This document shows positions 20,234-31,179 of a DNA stretch of 64,000 nucleotides, one piece after another; positions within the stretch are counted from its first letter, which is position 1, and each line of letters begins with the position of its first letter. The notes beneath the pieces are model-generated. The model saw only the letters and a list, made by a program, of their open reading frames with translations. It had not been told where the DNA came from and ran no database searches. Both the position numbers and the translations under genes were made by a program. Source of the DNA: Cercophora sp. LCS_1. Lineage: Eukaryota; Ascomycota; Sordariomycetes; Sordariales; Lasiosphaeriaceae. The DNA lies in the NCBI GenBank assembly GCA_036250225.1, contig JAPZLL010000019.1, positions 558,001 through 622,000 of the forward strand, written 5' to 3'.

Positions 20234-22831
20234 ATGGCTGTGCAATCCACGTTACGCGGCTCGGCCGCCGAGGAGGCCATCGCGGCCTTTTTCGAAAAGT
20301 ACAGCGAACTCATCCGCACCCGACTCCGAAATACCAAGAAAACAACGCGCTTAATGGCGACCCTCGCGCTCGCTACATCCATCATCTTGGCCGGCGAGGG
20401 CAGTCGGCGGTGGTGGAAGCGTCGTCGCGCGGAGCGGGAACAGGGCAAGAAGTTGGTACGAACCAACTCATGGTTGCACAACAAGGACGGCTCCCGAACG
20501 ATATATGTCCCCTACAAGGATGGGACATCCAAAGTGGTCATACACGGGACAAAACCACTCACCTTTGAGGCACACAGGAGGTTGTTCCTCAACCCTCCGA
20601 GGGTCTCTGGGCTTGGAGACGGCCATGTCCCAGCGGCACAGACCAAACCTGGTCTCAACCTGGCCTTCCTCCACCAGTTCCTCAGTTTGATGAGTATAAT
20701 GATCCCCCGGTGGACGAGCAAAGAGGCAGGTCTCTTGGTGAGCCATGGCGCATTCCTGATGCTCCGCACATATCTGTCTTTGGTTGTTGCACGATTAGAC
20801 GGCGAGATTGTTCGTGATCTGGTTGCCGGCAACGGCAAGGCTTTCCTGCTGGGACTTGCCAAGTGGTGCGGATTGGGCGGCTTTGCCTCGTACACCAATG
20901 CCATGATCAAGTTCCTCGAGTCCAAGGTGTCGATCGCCTTCCGGACTCGTCTCACCAGGTACATTCACGACTTGTACCTCAACGACAACCTCAACTATTA
21001 CAAACTGTCCAATCTCGATGGCGGTGTCGGGCATGGCGCGGATCAGTTCATCACGCAAGATCTGACGTTGTTTTGTGCCGCTGCCGCGAACCTGTATTCA
21101 TCCCTCGGAAAGCCATTCGTCGATATCTGCGTGTTCAACTACCAGTTGTACCGCTCCCTTGGCCCTCTAGCCTTGACAGGTCTCTTGAGTAACTATTTCT
21201 TGACAGCAAGCATCCTGCGACGGCTATCCCCGCCATTCGGCAAGCTCAAGGCTGTCGAAGGCAAAAAGGAGGGTGACTTTAGGAGCTTACATGCACGCCT
21301 CATCGCAAACGCTGAAGAAGTCGCGTTTTACGGCGGCGCTGAGATGGAGAAAACATTCCTCAACAAGGAATTCAAGTCTCTTAAAAACTTCATGGAGGGC
21401 ATCTACATGCTCAAGATTCGCTACAATATCCTGGAAGATTTCATCCTCAAGTACAGTTGGAGCGCATACGGATACCTCCTCTCGTCTCTTCCCGTCTTCC
21501 TCCCGGCCTGGGGAGGACTCGGTGGCGCGTCGGAGCGGACCGAGCAGGCCGAAAAGCACGGCCGAGAAAGGGATCGTATGAGGCACTTTATCACCAATAA
21601 GCGGCTCATGTTGTCTCTGGCAGATGCTGGAGGCCGGATGATGTACTCAATCAAGGACTTGTCCGAGTTGGCCGGATACACAAGCCGTGTCTACACACTG
21701 ATATCCACGCTTCATAGAGCGCATGCGAATGCGTACTACGTCCGTGGCCGTGAGAATGAGCTCTACTCGCTCTCGGATGTCCAAGGAACTATTCAGAAGG
21801 GGTTCGACGGTGTTCGTCTCGAGAACGTCCCGATTGTAGCACCGGCACTGTGGCCACAGGGCGGCGAGGAGCTGGTCGAATCCCTCTCAATGATGATCCG
21901 CCGGGGCGACCACTTGCTGGTGAGCTTTCCCTCAGCTTGACAATATTGCCGGCGTATGCTAACTGAACTCCAGATTTCGGGGCCAAATGGCGTTGGCAAG
22001 AGCGCTATCGCTAGGGTTATCGCCGGCCTCTGGCCAGTCTACCGGGGCCTTGTCAGCCGCCCCAAGAATAATGGCGAGGATGGCATCATGTTCCTCCCCC
22101 AGAGACCATATCTCAGCATAGGCACACTTCGTGATCAGGTCATCTATCCTGACGGCGAGGCGGATATGCGAGACAAGCGGAAGACTGAGTACGACTTGAA
22201 GCGCTGCCTGGAACAAGCTCGTCTTGGCTACCTCCCTGACCGTGAAGGCGGTTGGGATACCAGGAAGGAGTGGAAGGACGTCCTTAGCGGCGGCGAGAAG
22301 CAAAGGCTCGCCATCGCCCGCTTGCTCTACCACGAACCACAGTACGCTTTCATCGACGAGGGCACAAGTGCCGTTTCAAGCGACGTCGAGGGACTGTTGT
22401 ACGAGACCTGCAAGGAAAAAGGAATTAGTAAGCCCAGGGTTTCACATCATTTTACACGAGTCCGTCGTTGCTGACAAGCCTTAGCTCTCATTACCATCTC
22501 AACTCGTGCCTCCCTGAAGAAGTACCACACATACAACCTCGTGCTCGGCATGGGAGAGAGGGGCGACGAGTGGGAGCTTCAGCGTATCGGCACAGAGAGT
22601 GAGAAGATGCACGTAGAGAAGGAGTTGCAAGAGTTGCGCGAGCGGTTGGCCCAGGTTGAGATGTGGAAGTCAAGGCACGAAGAGATTGAGAAGGAATTGG
22701 CAAAGGTTTGGGTTGAGGGAGGCGACAACCTCAGCCCACCGCCCTACGTGGGAAGCCAGGAGGCGCAGAGCGAGACGGCGGAGACAGGCACCGAGGATGG
22801 CACCATGGTCGACGCCAGTGAGACTCTGTAG
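20234..22831 (+). CDS. Peroxisomal ABC half-transporter, ABCD (ALDP/Pxa) family, 828 aa
   Basis: Imports very-long- or long-chain acyl-CoA into peroxisomes for beta-oxidation; yeast Pxa1 and Pxa2 form a heterodimer (family knowledge). Exons: 20234-21919, 21974-22427, 22485-22831. The N-terminal half is the ABCD membrane domain, with the EEA-like NAEEVAFYGGAEME element. The nucleotide-binding domain has Walker A GPNGVGKSA, a Q-loop region FLPQRPYLSIGTLRDQVIYP, signature LSGGEKQRLAIARLL and Walker B/D-loop YAFIDEGTSAVSSDVEG, followed by the H-loop region ITISTRASLKKYH in exon 3, where Arg stands in the usual His position (HR/HK in most relatives). A C-terminal coiled coil (KELQELRERLAQVEMWKSRH) follows. 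Length matches Pxa proteins. I cannot decide between PXA1 and PXA2 from memory. Confidence 0.93.
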
Positions 22832-23764
22832 AAATGCATTTGCAGCATGTCCATATACACCAACCCACACCATGGAATTTTAGCAGGTTTGACGATTGCG
22901 CAGTATTGTGCCCATGGAAGTCGATGCGGTGATCAGCTTGGCGGGGTGCGGATGTTTCCGGTTCAAGCCACATTGGGAATCGATAGTCTCAAGATGTTCC
23001 TTCCCAAAACCGCTTTGGCTTCAAGATCTCATTTCCAGACAAGCCACTCCCGTACTTAGCGCAGTGATGAGGCGCGACTCTGGACCAATTGTCAGACGAG
23101 GCTTCGGTCATTCTTCTACCCTGTGTCTCGCGCGCCTGCCTCGATCAAGCTACCGTCACTTTTCTCTGAAAAATAGGTAATCCCTATTTCTTTTTATATC
23201 ACCCAGCCAATCATGAAATCGGCCGACTTCAATATTCTCCTGAACTTTGCGCAATACCCCTTTCCCAGATGGCGACAGAACCGGTTTTTGCAGGCGGCAC
23301 CGACCACTTGGTTCGCCAGAGTGACACCATCCCCTTTCTTCAACATCAGGGTCCAGTCCTTCGCGACGCTCACGGATGTTCCCAGACAGCCCCGGCGTGT
23401 CGTCGTCTGCAGACGCCCAGACCGTATCCGGGACCCTGGCTCAGCCGCCCTGCCCAGGTCCGGACTAGACCGGGCAGGCTTGCTGGGGTCGACGACGATC
23501 GACCGCGAAAATGCGGGTGGTGGTCGGCCAGGTGAACAAGATCAGCTGTAGTGGGAATCATGATGGCGCATGGGCAGCGATGCCTTGGCGCCCGTCCTCC
23601 CCAGCCGCCCTGGCCGGGAGGTGTAAGTGGACTTCTCTCTCACCTCAATCGGAAGTCTCCCACTTCCTCACCTTCCTCATGATGCTTCGTCTCTTCACCT
23701 TCGGACGTCACGCTGCCACCCCTTGACCGTCACTCAACAGAGCTCCCGGGCGCGGCGAGGCACA
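22832..23764. other. Intergenic between ABC transporter and membrane protein gene
   Basis: About 930 bases holding the transporter 3' UTR and the promoter/leader of the next gene. The frame of the next gene stays open upstream to 23627, but the added residues look non-coding. No other feature seen. Confidence 0.5.
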
Positions 23765-24824
23765 ATGCCGTACTATATAGCGCCCGGGAGGCGGTCGTTG
23801 CGATTCTCCATGCCGCTGCCCGTCATTCTTGAGGATGCTGTTGCTGTTCCGCCCCCCGTCATCCCCCAGAAGTCGCCGCGGCGACATACGTTGAATGGCT
23901 ACGCCAGTCATATCATCGCGCCCTTGTCCTGCGCCCCCGTACTGCAGACCAGTGAGATACACCATTACAGCGATGACAGCGCACCGGATCGCAAGTCAGA
24001 CCCTCCCAAAGAGGGGTTACGGGAAGTTCCCTGGATCGCCAGGCGCGGAGGTTGGTTGAGGCTGGTTGCTGTCTTCCTCCTTTTCGGCAGTCTCTTGGTA
24101 GGACTAGCTGTGGGGTTGACAGTCGGTTTGAAGGATCGGTATGAATCTCAGTGGTAACTTCATGTGCCAGGCTGACGTCTCCAGGAGCCGCTCACCACCT
24201 ACCGCACTCCCAACCGACCTATTTCCCACAGGCTCCTACTCCTTCACCACAGCCCTCACTAACATATCGACATCCTGCACCACCAACCCCTCGACCTGGC
24301 GTTGCTTCCCCTATTCAGTCTTTGACTCTGCAAACCCGGGTCTCTCCGCGGCGACCTTCAACTGGATAATCCAGCCCATCAGTGCTTCAGCCTACGTGAT
24401 CTCATCATCCGACAATCCCTTTGCGCCCTCCTTCACCAACACCACGCTGGTGCGGGTTGACGCCAACCAACCAGAGGAGCGTTTCACTTTTAGTTTTACA
24501 ATGGACAAGGCAGTAACCCCCAGTGCCCCGCTGGGCGGTGGGAACGAGTTGGCCACGTGCTGGTTCAACGGCACCAGGATGACGGCGACGATATGGACCA
24601 AGCTGAGGGCAGAGTACCCAGAGGATATCAAGGAGGTGGAGACACCGATAAACGCGACAAACCTGTACAGGCCATGGCCGTTCAGGGTGGAGGTTACCCA
24701 CGAGACGGTGGTTGCCCCGGAGTGTAGAGATCTCAAGGGAAGAATAGTCGGTGGTGATTTGAGAACGGGCGAGGGCGAAATGTGTAGGTGTCAGTATGAG
24801 AATTTTGGGTTGGAAAGTGGGTGA
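23765..24824 (+). CDS. Hypothetical single-pass membrane glycoprotein, 337 aa
   Basis: Exons 23765-24138 and 24185-24824; the 46-nt intron starts GTATGA and has a GCTGAC branch-like site. The protein has a cytosolic-like N-terminus (about 1-95) with Pro and charged residues, one membrane helix at about 98-122 (VAVFLLFGSLLVGLAVGLTV), and a C-terminal domain of about 210 residues with N-glycosylation sequons (NIST, NTT, NGT, NAT) and several Cys (STSCTTNPSTWRCF, ATCWFNG, APECRD, MCRCQY). This arrangement indicates a type II membrane protein with an exoplasmic domain. I do not recognise a named family, although similar proteins are common in Sordariomycetes (recollection). The start was chosen as the first ATG of the well-composed frame. 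Confidence 0.75.
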
Positions 24825-26478
24825 GGGGAATGTAACATACAGGGGAACTTGAAAATGCCCAACAGGAAGGTAATACGGTCGTTCGATGCTAGTCATTGAC
24901 AGCCGAAGTATGATGGGGTGTGTAGAAATGTAAAATAACTGTAATGGTTAAAGTAATGGGAGTATTAATAGGATTGGTATCTAGAGCAGAGAGTTCAATC
25001 ATCGTCTCAAATCCGATCCGCTCCTTGTCCTCTTCAGCGGGCATTCTTCACCGAGACAGGATCTTCAAGCAGGATGACACTGAGAAGGCCACAAACAGCA
25101 AGTGCATTGCGAGAGTAAGACTGCAAAGTAGCTGTGAGGTCTCATACTGGCGTCGACAGCCCCGGCAACCACTTTCTACGTCATTTCAGGCCCGTACGCC
25201 AGCCCTCTGGCGAGTACCCATAACACAAAAACACGTGAAAGGTAACGCTCCTAGCTAAGCAACCCGCGGCTTGGTTGATAATCAAGGGGTGACAGCGATA
25301 GGGCCTCCAAGATGCCGGGGTCCGGACGGGAAGTCCACCCAACGAGTACCGGCCTTGATCTTCTAACCCCACTCTCGATGACGGGAGTCACTAGGATGCT
25401 ACCCAACCGACTTGCTAGTCTACACAGTCAACCGGGTTCGAGCCATGTGCGTTCCGGAAACGACAAAGCTATTCAAGCTGTCAACCCGACGTATTAGTCA
25501 GTTCGTCAGCAAGTATCAAACTGAGTGAGTTTCCCGGGGACCAGAGCAAGGAGCTAGGCTCACTCGGTCACCTCTTTGGAAGAGAAGTAATGCTTGGGGC
25601 CGAAGCAGAGCGGCTCGGTTGGGGCAGAAGAGGAATCCGCCGCTCCCGAGCGCGAGAGCCTTCATCCTCTTTCCCCCAACCATCAGCCAATAGATCAGAC
25701 GCCAATCATCCTCTTGTCACTTTTCTCCGAAGTTTAATAGTTCTTGCTACGGGCCGTGCCGCCAAGGGACAGTCCTCGTGTCTATCCCCTTTTCGAAAGG
25801 ATGAACTAGGCCGTCAACCCGGTCTTCACCTCGGATGTATCCACTCGCGCAATACAACTTCATCACGAAGACAGTTGTTGCGTACTCTCAACGTGCTGGC
25901 AAGCCCCAGCTCCAAGTCTGTGGCTCCTCATCTTGGCTCCTTCTGTGTCATGTTGCTGAAACTCAGATGGAAGGCGCAATAATGCGGGTACACTTGCCGG
26001 TTGGCCATGACCCGACTCTTTACTCACCCAGTGGCTTCGATCGTCCGCACACTAGTTCCATCTCTCGTCAAGGTTATTGGAATCTTTGCTCCTATGCATA
26101 TCGTATCGGAGACGCCGTGGCAACTTGACACAGACAAAGCGGCTGCCAGGACATACAATCAACAGCAAACAAGACCATCACGTTTGTTGTTTCAAAGTCA
26201 CCAAGACGAAATGCACAACCTGCAGGCTGTTTCCAGAACGCAAATATTTCCCAGCGTCGACAAGCCAGCATGGTCCCTTTGCCACACCGGTTGAGAAGAC
26301 GGCTCTTTTCTCACGGCGCACCCCAGCCAGGCATCAGACCGAAGCTGCATCCCTGTTGTTGCGGCGGCCTGGGTCCCATGACTGCGGGATAGAGGAGTCG
26401 TGGTGGATAACGCTCTCCTCTTTTCGCTCGCTCGCACTGCGAATTAGCCGCGAGATGTGGTTGGCCCAGGGGTAAACA

Positions 26479-26485
26479 GGCTAAA
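26479..26485 (+). promoter_or_regulatory. GGCTAAA, candidate XlnR/Xyr1 binding site
   Basis: The sequence matches the published XlnR consensus GGCTAAA, the binding site of the fungal xylanolytic activator that controls xylose reductase genes. It lies about 1.1 kb upstream of the reductase ATG, which is far for a fungal activator site. A 7-mer is expected several times by chance in 64 kb, so this is only a candidate. Confidence 0.25.
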
Positions 26486-27345
26486 TGGCGGGCATGCCGG
26501 GTTACCGGGTCAAGCCAGACGTAAGGCCCAGTGGGTACTGCTCTTGCGCTGTAGTTCGTTTCCATTGCCGGGGAGACAAAGCAAAGCCAAGTTGGTGTTC
26601 CTATGGGTGCCGTATCGCTGGGCCAGATGAGATCCAAGGGGTCTCGCAGGCGGCCTCGAGGGCGGCTGGTTGTTTAAGCTCGGCATCAGAAACGTCGTTC
26701 CGACTGGCCGTTTAGACGCCAAGGGCAAGGCGACATCCAGCACTCCGGAGAAAAGAACCGGCGGAACAAACAAGAGCGAGGCAAGGCGGGCGAGTCGCGG
26801 GCAGCGTCGCTTCCAGGCCTGCCCCCCATAAATCCACAATTCTCTAACCAGCTCGAGATACCCATTTGAGCCGCACAAATGGGCGCAAAGCTGCCGGTTC
26901 CACTGCCTTGGCTCTGTGTCTGGTGGATAGCCATGGACTTTGGCTGTATTACCCATGCCAATCACAGCTGGCAAGTTCGGGAAGGCAGCCGCCCCAAGCA
27001 TCTCGACCCTCACCGTCGGCCACTCACAGCCGTCGCTTTTTCCATGGCGACCGGAGCTCAGACGGAGACGTGCAACACTGGCATCCCATCGGCTCAAGAC
27101 ACACGTAGCCCTTCTGGCTCCAGGCACTCCAGCGCCGTATGACGATGGAAGCGGGTCTGGAAGGGGGGGAAGGGAGGGGACCACGGACCACGGCTGACCT
27201 GCTGGAGCACAGGCGGGACGGAATGACCCTGCTTCTCGGCGGCACATCATCTAGATGAAGCGTAAACCGGCGCAGGGTGGGAGAAGCTACTAGCTTGGTG
27301 GTGTCTCCCCTCCATGCTCGGAGGAGACGCCGGGAAGTGTGCCAT

Positions 27346-27353
27346 TATAAATA
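27346..27353 (+). promoter_or_regulatory. TATA box (TATAAATA) of xylose reductase gene
   Basis: A consensus TATAAATA lies 240 bases upstream of the ATG at 27593 and is followed by a C/T-rich stretch, as in strong inducible fungal promoters. The remaining leader would be about 200 bases. Confidence 0.6.
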
Positions 27354-27592
27354 CCGCCAGGGCTCGTCAACCTCCCGCCCCGGTTGTTTGTTCTCGACTC
27401 TCGTAGACTTCATACCATCTTCGTCCATATACCCAGAGCGAGAACCGGGAGTGAGTGTCCCTCCATCATGTGCTACCCGAGCAACGGTCAAAGCCACAGA
27501 CTCGGGCCCTCCAGCCAGTGCGGCAGCTAACAGGCGCTCGACAGACAGAACAACCTCCCTTTAGCATCCAAGAGACACACACGACCGCCACA

Positions 27593-28967
27593 ATGGTTCA
27601 GGTTCCCAACATCAAGCTCAGCAGCGGCCATGACATGCCCCAGGTGGGCTTTGGCCTCTGGAAGGTCGACAACGCGATTGCCGCCGACACTGTCTACGAG
27701 GCTATCAAGCAAGGCTACCGCCTCTTCGACGGCGCATGCGGTGAGTGCGCTCTCAAGTTTTCTCACCAGCTGGTAGAACGGCAATAAATCTGGGAGCCCA
27801 GACGCAGCCGAGCCCGCTGCATCCCAGACCAGCAAGCATTGGGGACGGAACGCGATCCACGACGCAGCTCGATGGAGGGGCACGCGCGAGATTGAAAATT
27901 ATTACCCCGCCCCCTCGTTCCCCTCCCCCACCTCGACGGCGAGCGGGAGAGAGGTCGCTAGGGGAGCTTGGATTTCGCCGAGCCCCTGTCGGTCGCTCGG
28001 GATATCCAAATGCCGTGTCACCCACCAGGGATGATGACCAGGGATGATGCGCTCCAATCGAGACAGTGGCTGACTCTCCATGCAGACTACGGCAACGAGG
28101 TCGAGTGCGGCCAGGGTGTGGCGCGTGCCATTGCCGAGGGCATCGTGAAGCGTGAGGAGCTCTTCATCGTCTCCAAGCTCTGGAACACCTTCCACGACGG
28201 TGAGCGCGTTGAGCCCATCGTCCGCAAGCAGCTCGCCGACTGGGGTATTGACTACTTCGACCTTTACCTCATCCACTTCCCCGTTGCTCTCGAGTATGTC
28301 GACCCCTCGGTCCGCTACCCTCCCGGCTGGCACTACCAGGGCGATGAGATTCGTCCCAGCAAGGCCACCATCCAGGAGACGTGGACTGCCCTGGAGAGCC
28401 TCGTCGAGAAGGGTCTCGCCAAGAGCATTGGTATCTCCAACTTCCAGGCTCAGCTTGTCTACGACCTCCTCCGGTACGCCAAGATCCGCCCGGCTACCCT
28501 CCAGATCGAGCACCACCCCTTCCTCGTCCAGCAGGAGCTCCTCAACCTCGCCAAGAGGGAGGGTATTGCCGTGACCGCCTACAGCTCCTTCGGCCCCGCC
28601 TCTTTCCTGGAGTTCGACATGCAGCACGCTGTCGGGCTCACCCCTCTCATCGAGGACGAGACCATCAAGAGCATCGCCACCAAGTATGGCCGTGATCCTT
28701 CCCAGGTCCTCCTTCGCTGGGCTACCCAGCGCGGCCTTGCCATCATCCCCAAGAGCACCCGTAAGGAGCTTATGGCCTCCAATCTGGCCTCGATCGAGTT
28801 CGACCTCTCCGAGGAGGACATTGCCAAGATCACCTCGTTCAACAGGGGCATCCGCTTCAACCAGCCTTCCAACGTGAGTCCCCTGCGAATCTGTCTCTGT
28901 GTGACTGTCACTGACTCGGTTCTGCCGATAGTACTTCCCCACTGAGCTCCTCTGGATCTTTGGTTAA
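27593..28967 (+). CDS. xyl1: NAD(P)H-dependent D-xylose reductase (aldo-keto reductase AKR2), 323 aa
   Basis: Reduces D-xylose to xylitol, the first step of fungal pentose catabolism; cytosolic. Exons: 27593-27740, 28086-28873, 28932-28967. The catalytic tetrad is visible: Asp and Tyr in LFDGACDYGNE (formed across the first splice junction), Lys in IVSKLWN and His in DLYLIHFPVA. The cofactor segment is IPKSTRKELMASN; family blocks SIGISNFQAQLVYDLLRYAK and GIRFNQPSN are present and the C-terminus YFPTELLWIFG is typical. Length equals that of known fungal xylose reductases. Intron 1 is 345 nt, much longer than other introns here. An upstream TATA box and C/T-rich leader suggest strong transcription. 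Confidence 0.97.
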
Positions 28968-29198
28968 ATACCCGGAACCGAGAATGAATTCTTTTCTCAT
29001 ACCCACGCAACCTCGTAGTGGACGACATCACCCTAGCGTCCACTTGTAATCCCCGGTGCGAGACTCCGCTGGTTCTCCACCGGCACGACCCACAGAGCTG
29101 GAAACGAGCAGAGGCGTAACGTGACCAACCTCTGCGCTGTCCATGCTCAGAGATGATGACATGATAATCACCGGCCGAACTGTACCCATGAAGGTGTC

Positions 29199-30816
29199 AT
29201 GTTCTGGACCCCATCCGGTTTCTTAACGAAGTGTATCTTGAATCTCAATATATCCATGGGTATCCATACCCCTATGACCACCATCCAGAGACAAAACTAT
29301 TGTGCTGTGATCCAAAACTCCTGTGGCCGACTGCCCACTATTGCTCTTATACTTTCTGCACTCCTTGCCCAAGGGGCCCTGGTGCCCTCTCTTGAACTAC
29401 TCTGAAGCAGTGCCGGGTCACTTACATGGGCTAGCCCCAGCCTCATATTGATCTGCCCCCACAGCCCAAAGCCGTTTTCTAGTAAACTTGATCGTGAGCT
29501 GGTTGCGGGCCCGAAGGTAATGTGATTTAGGGTTGAAGAGGTTTTTGGAATCAACCTTTACCACAGGAAACCAATATGGAAAATGTGCAGACAGTTCAAG
29601 CCTCAGGTAAACTGACAGGAAGTGGGGAAATTCGTGTGAGCTGGGAGACAGGCAGGGGGGATAAAATCAAGTGAGTCACCAATGTCTGAGGTAATGTAGC
29701 AGACGTACTACAACATATCGCTTTGTTTCTAATAAAAGGTCGCAGTTCATGGGATTCCGTAGCAGCTTCATAGACGAAGTCCCAGTTGACCAGAAGACCG
29801 AAATTCTCACCACCATTGAACAGATTTGCAAAGTCATGGGCGGGGGGAGGGGGCAATGCTGGCAACGAGGATGACAGCACTGACAACAACAACAACAACT
29901 CCATGGAATCAGATAAGCTACCACAGCCAATTGTCCTTTCCCTGGACATTGACCGCAACCGATGTCCCAGGAGGAAACTCGCCAAGGGTTTGCTACAAAG
30001 CTTATCTGTAACTCCAAGGCGCACAGATTACCGTCCGCAAGAGCAACGCGGTCCAAACCGTGACCCTGAGCCGCGAGGACGAAGAAAAGATCATTCGGAC
30101 CTTCTTCGTCGACATGCTATGTTCAACATCAGACGGAACACGTCAAATTGTTACCAAAGGCGACGCTTGGAAAAGATGTCGACATGCCGAATGTCCGCAA
30201 GGGGCTCTGTACTAGGTAACCTTGGCCACCCACAGGACCTTTGATATGACAGCTACAGGACTCTTTACACAACGACCATAAAAGCCAAAAGGTTTTCGTT
30301 CCGTTATCTTACAGGACCTTTGATATAAGAGATATAGCCTTTTTATCAATCCAAGAGGGCTTTACGCCGGGCCCAACAACACTGCGCCACCTGGTGCCAC
30401 TTCAACTGGCCTGGACGGACATTAAAATCACCAGTAAGCATCAACAAAAGAAACCAACGCCTTTTCAATATCATTTTACGCGTTCGCATATAAAGTGGTG
30501 CATTGTGATCTTGAACTGACTCCTTTTCAGTGGATGATCATCCCTTCGGCTTTTTTTTTTTTTAGTCTCTGCCGTTCATTTTGTCAAGGACTTGGGTGCC
30601 ACCCGGGTGCCACACGAACTGCTGATTTCTAGTACTGCACTCTAGAACTGACGTTTAAAAAAGAGGCTAACCCTGGAGCCGTGGATTGAAGTGTTTGGTT
30701 TAGCGCAGTGGAAAATGGGTTGCCTTCTCGACTCTGAAGGGAGGGCCGTCGGCTGGCTGAACACCGTCAAGGCGTCTCCATTGTTCGGATTTCGTGAGTG
30801 TGGGCATACTACGTAG
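29199..30816 (+). pseudogene. Decayed multi-exon gene, paralogue of relic A (relic B)
   Basis: Coding-like pieces follow one another on the plus strand: NYCAVIQNSCGRLPTIALIL (29311 on), an in-frame TGA (29403), SKLDRELVAGPK (to 29516), a 50-nt GTAATG...CACAG intron, then ETNMENVQTVQASGKLTGSG (29567-29670), a GTGAGT...AAAAG intron (29671-29738) and SQFMGFRSSFIDEVPVDQKT (from 29739), all frame-compatible. Later pieces are AQITVRKSNAVQTVTLSRED and EKIIRTFFVDMLCSTSDG (30024-30220), TFDIRDIAFLSIQEGFTPGP (from 30316), LVPLQLAWTDIKIT, a GTAAGC...TTTTCAG intron (30434-30530), VDDHPFGFF and AVHFVKDL (30571-30594), and LTLEPWIEVFGLAQWKMGCL to a TAG at 30816. Stops at 29403, 29872 and 30009 and frame changes near 29850 break it. 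The family is unknown; the last part matches relic A. Confidence 0.5.
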
Positions 30817-31179
30817 AACCTAACCGTAGTCCGAACCTAGCTTGATAGAGACTGCCATGGACACCTTGATAGACACCTAGTTTCCATCCGGAGAATTCGC
30901 TCAGACCAAAGGACAGGACGGGATGAAATGTTGACGACAAGTTGAATGAGATGAAAGATGGTGGCATACTTTGCTACCAATAATGCTATCCTTTACACCC
31001 CAGATGACCATACAGGTACCCAACCCGATCCGTAAGCAAAACGCCAAACAATGCTAATTGTGACATGAACATCCGCTCCGACATAAGTGTGTGCCGCGCC
31101 AGCCAATCTAACCAGTTCTTTACAAATGGTTTTGCGAAGAATAGAATATGGTCTTCAAAACACCACCAAACAAGAAAGT
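30817..31179. other. Intergenic, 3' of SDS22
   Basis: AT-richer sequence between relic B and the SDS22 stop; probably holds the SDS22 3' UTR. No coding signal seen. Confidence 0.5.

Larger units (their letters stand above)
24825..27592. other. Intergenic, about 2.8 kb, upstream of xylose reductase
   Basis: Contains the 3' UTR of the membrane protein gene and the xylose reductase promoter. No supported gene. A 246-codon minus frame (26510-27250) and a short plus frame from an ATG at 26007 have no motifs. G-rich tracts (27157-27180) lie upstream of the TATA element. Confidence 0.5.

Noticed and set aside
26007..26291. Small plus-strand frame from ATG at 26007
   Set aside because: Acceptable composition but no motif and no neighbouring exon; could be chance.
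26510..27250. 246-codon minus-strand open frame upstream of xylose reductase
   Set aside because: Composition not protein-like; lies in the promoter region and antisense to the G-rich tract.
30697..30715. tRNA-like A-box (GGTTTAGCGCAGTGG)
   Set aside because: No matching B-box, anticodon arm or acceptor stem; the bases lie inside the protein-like frame of relic B (VFGLAQWKM).
29199..30816. RIP as the proven cause of the relic stops
   Set aside because: Every stop codon can come from a C-to-T change, so the stops alone are not evidence; base-ratio statistics would be needed.
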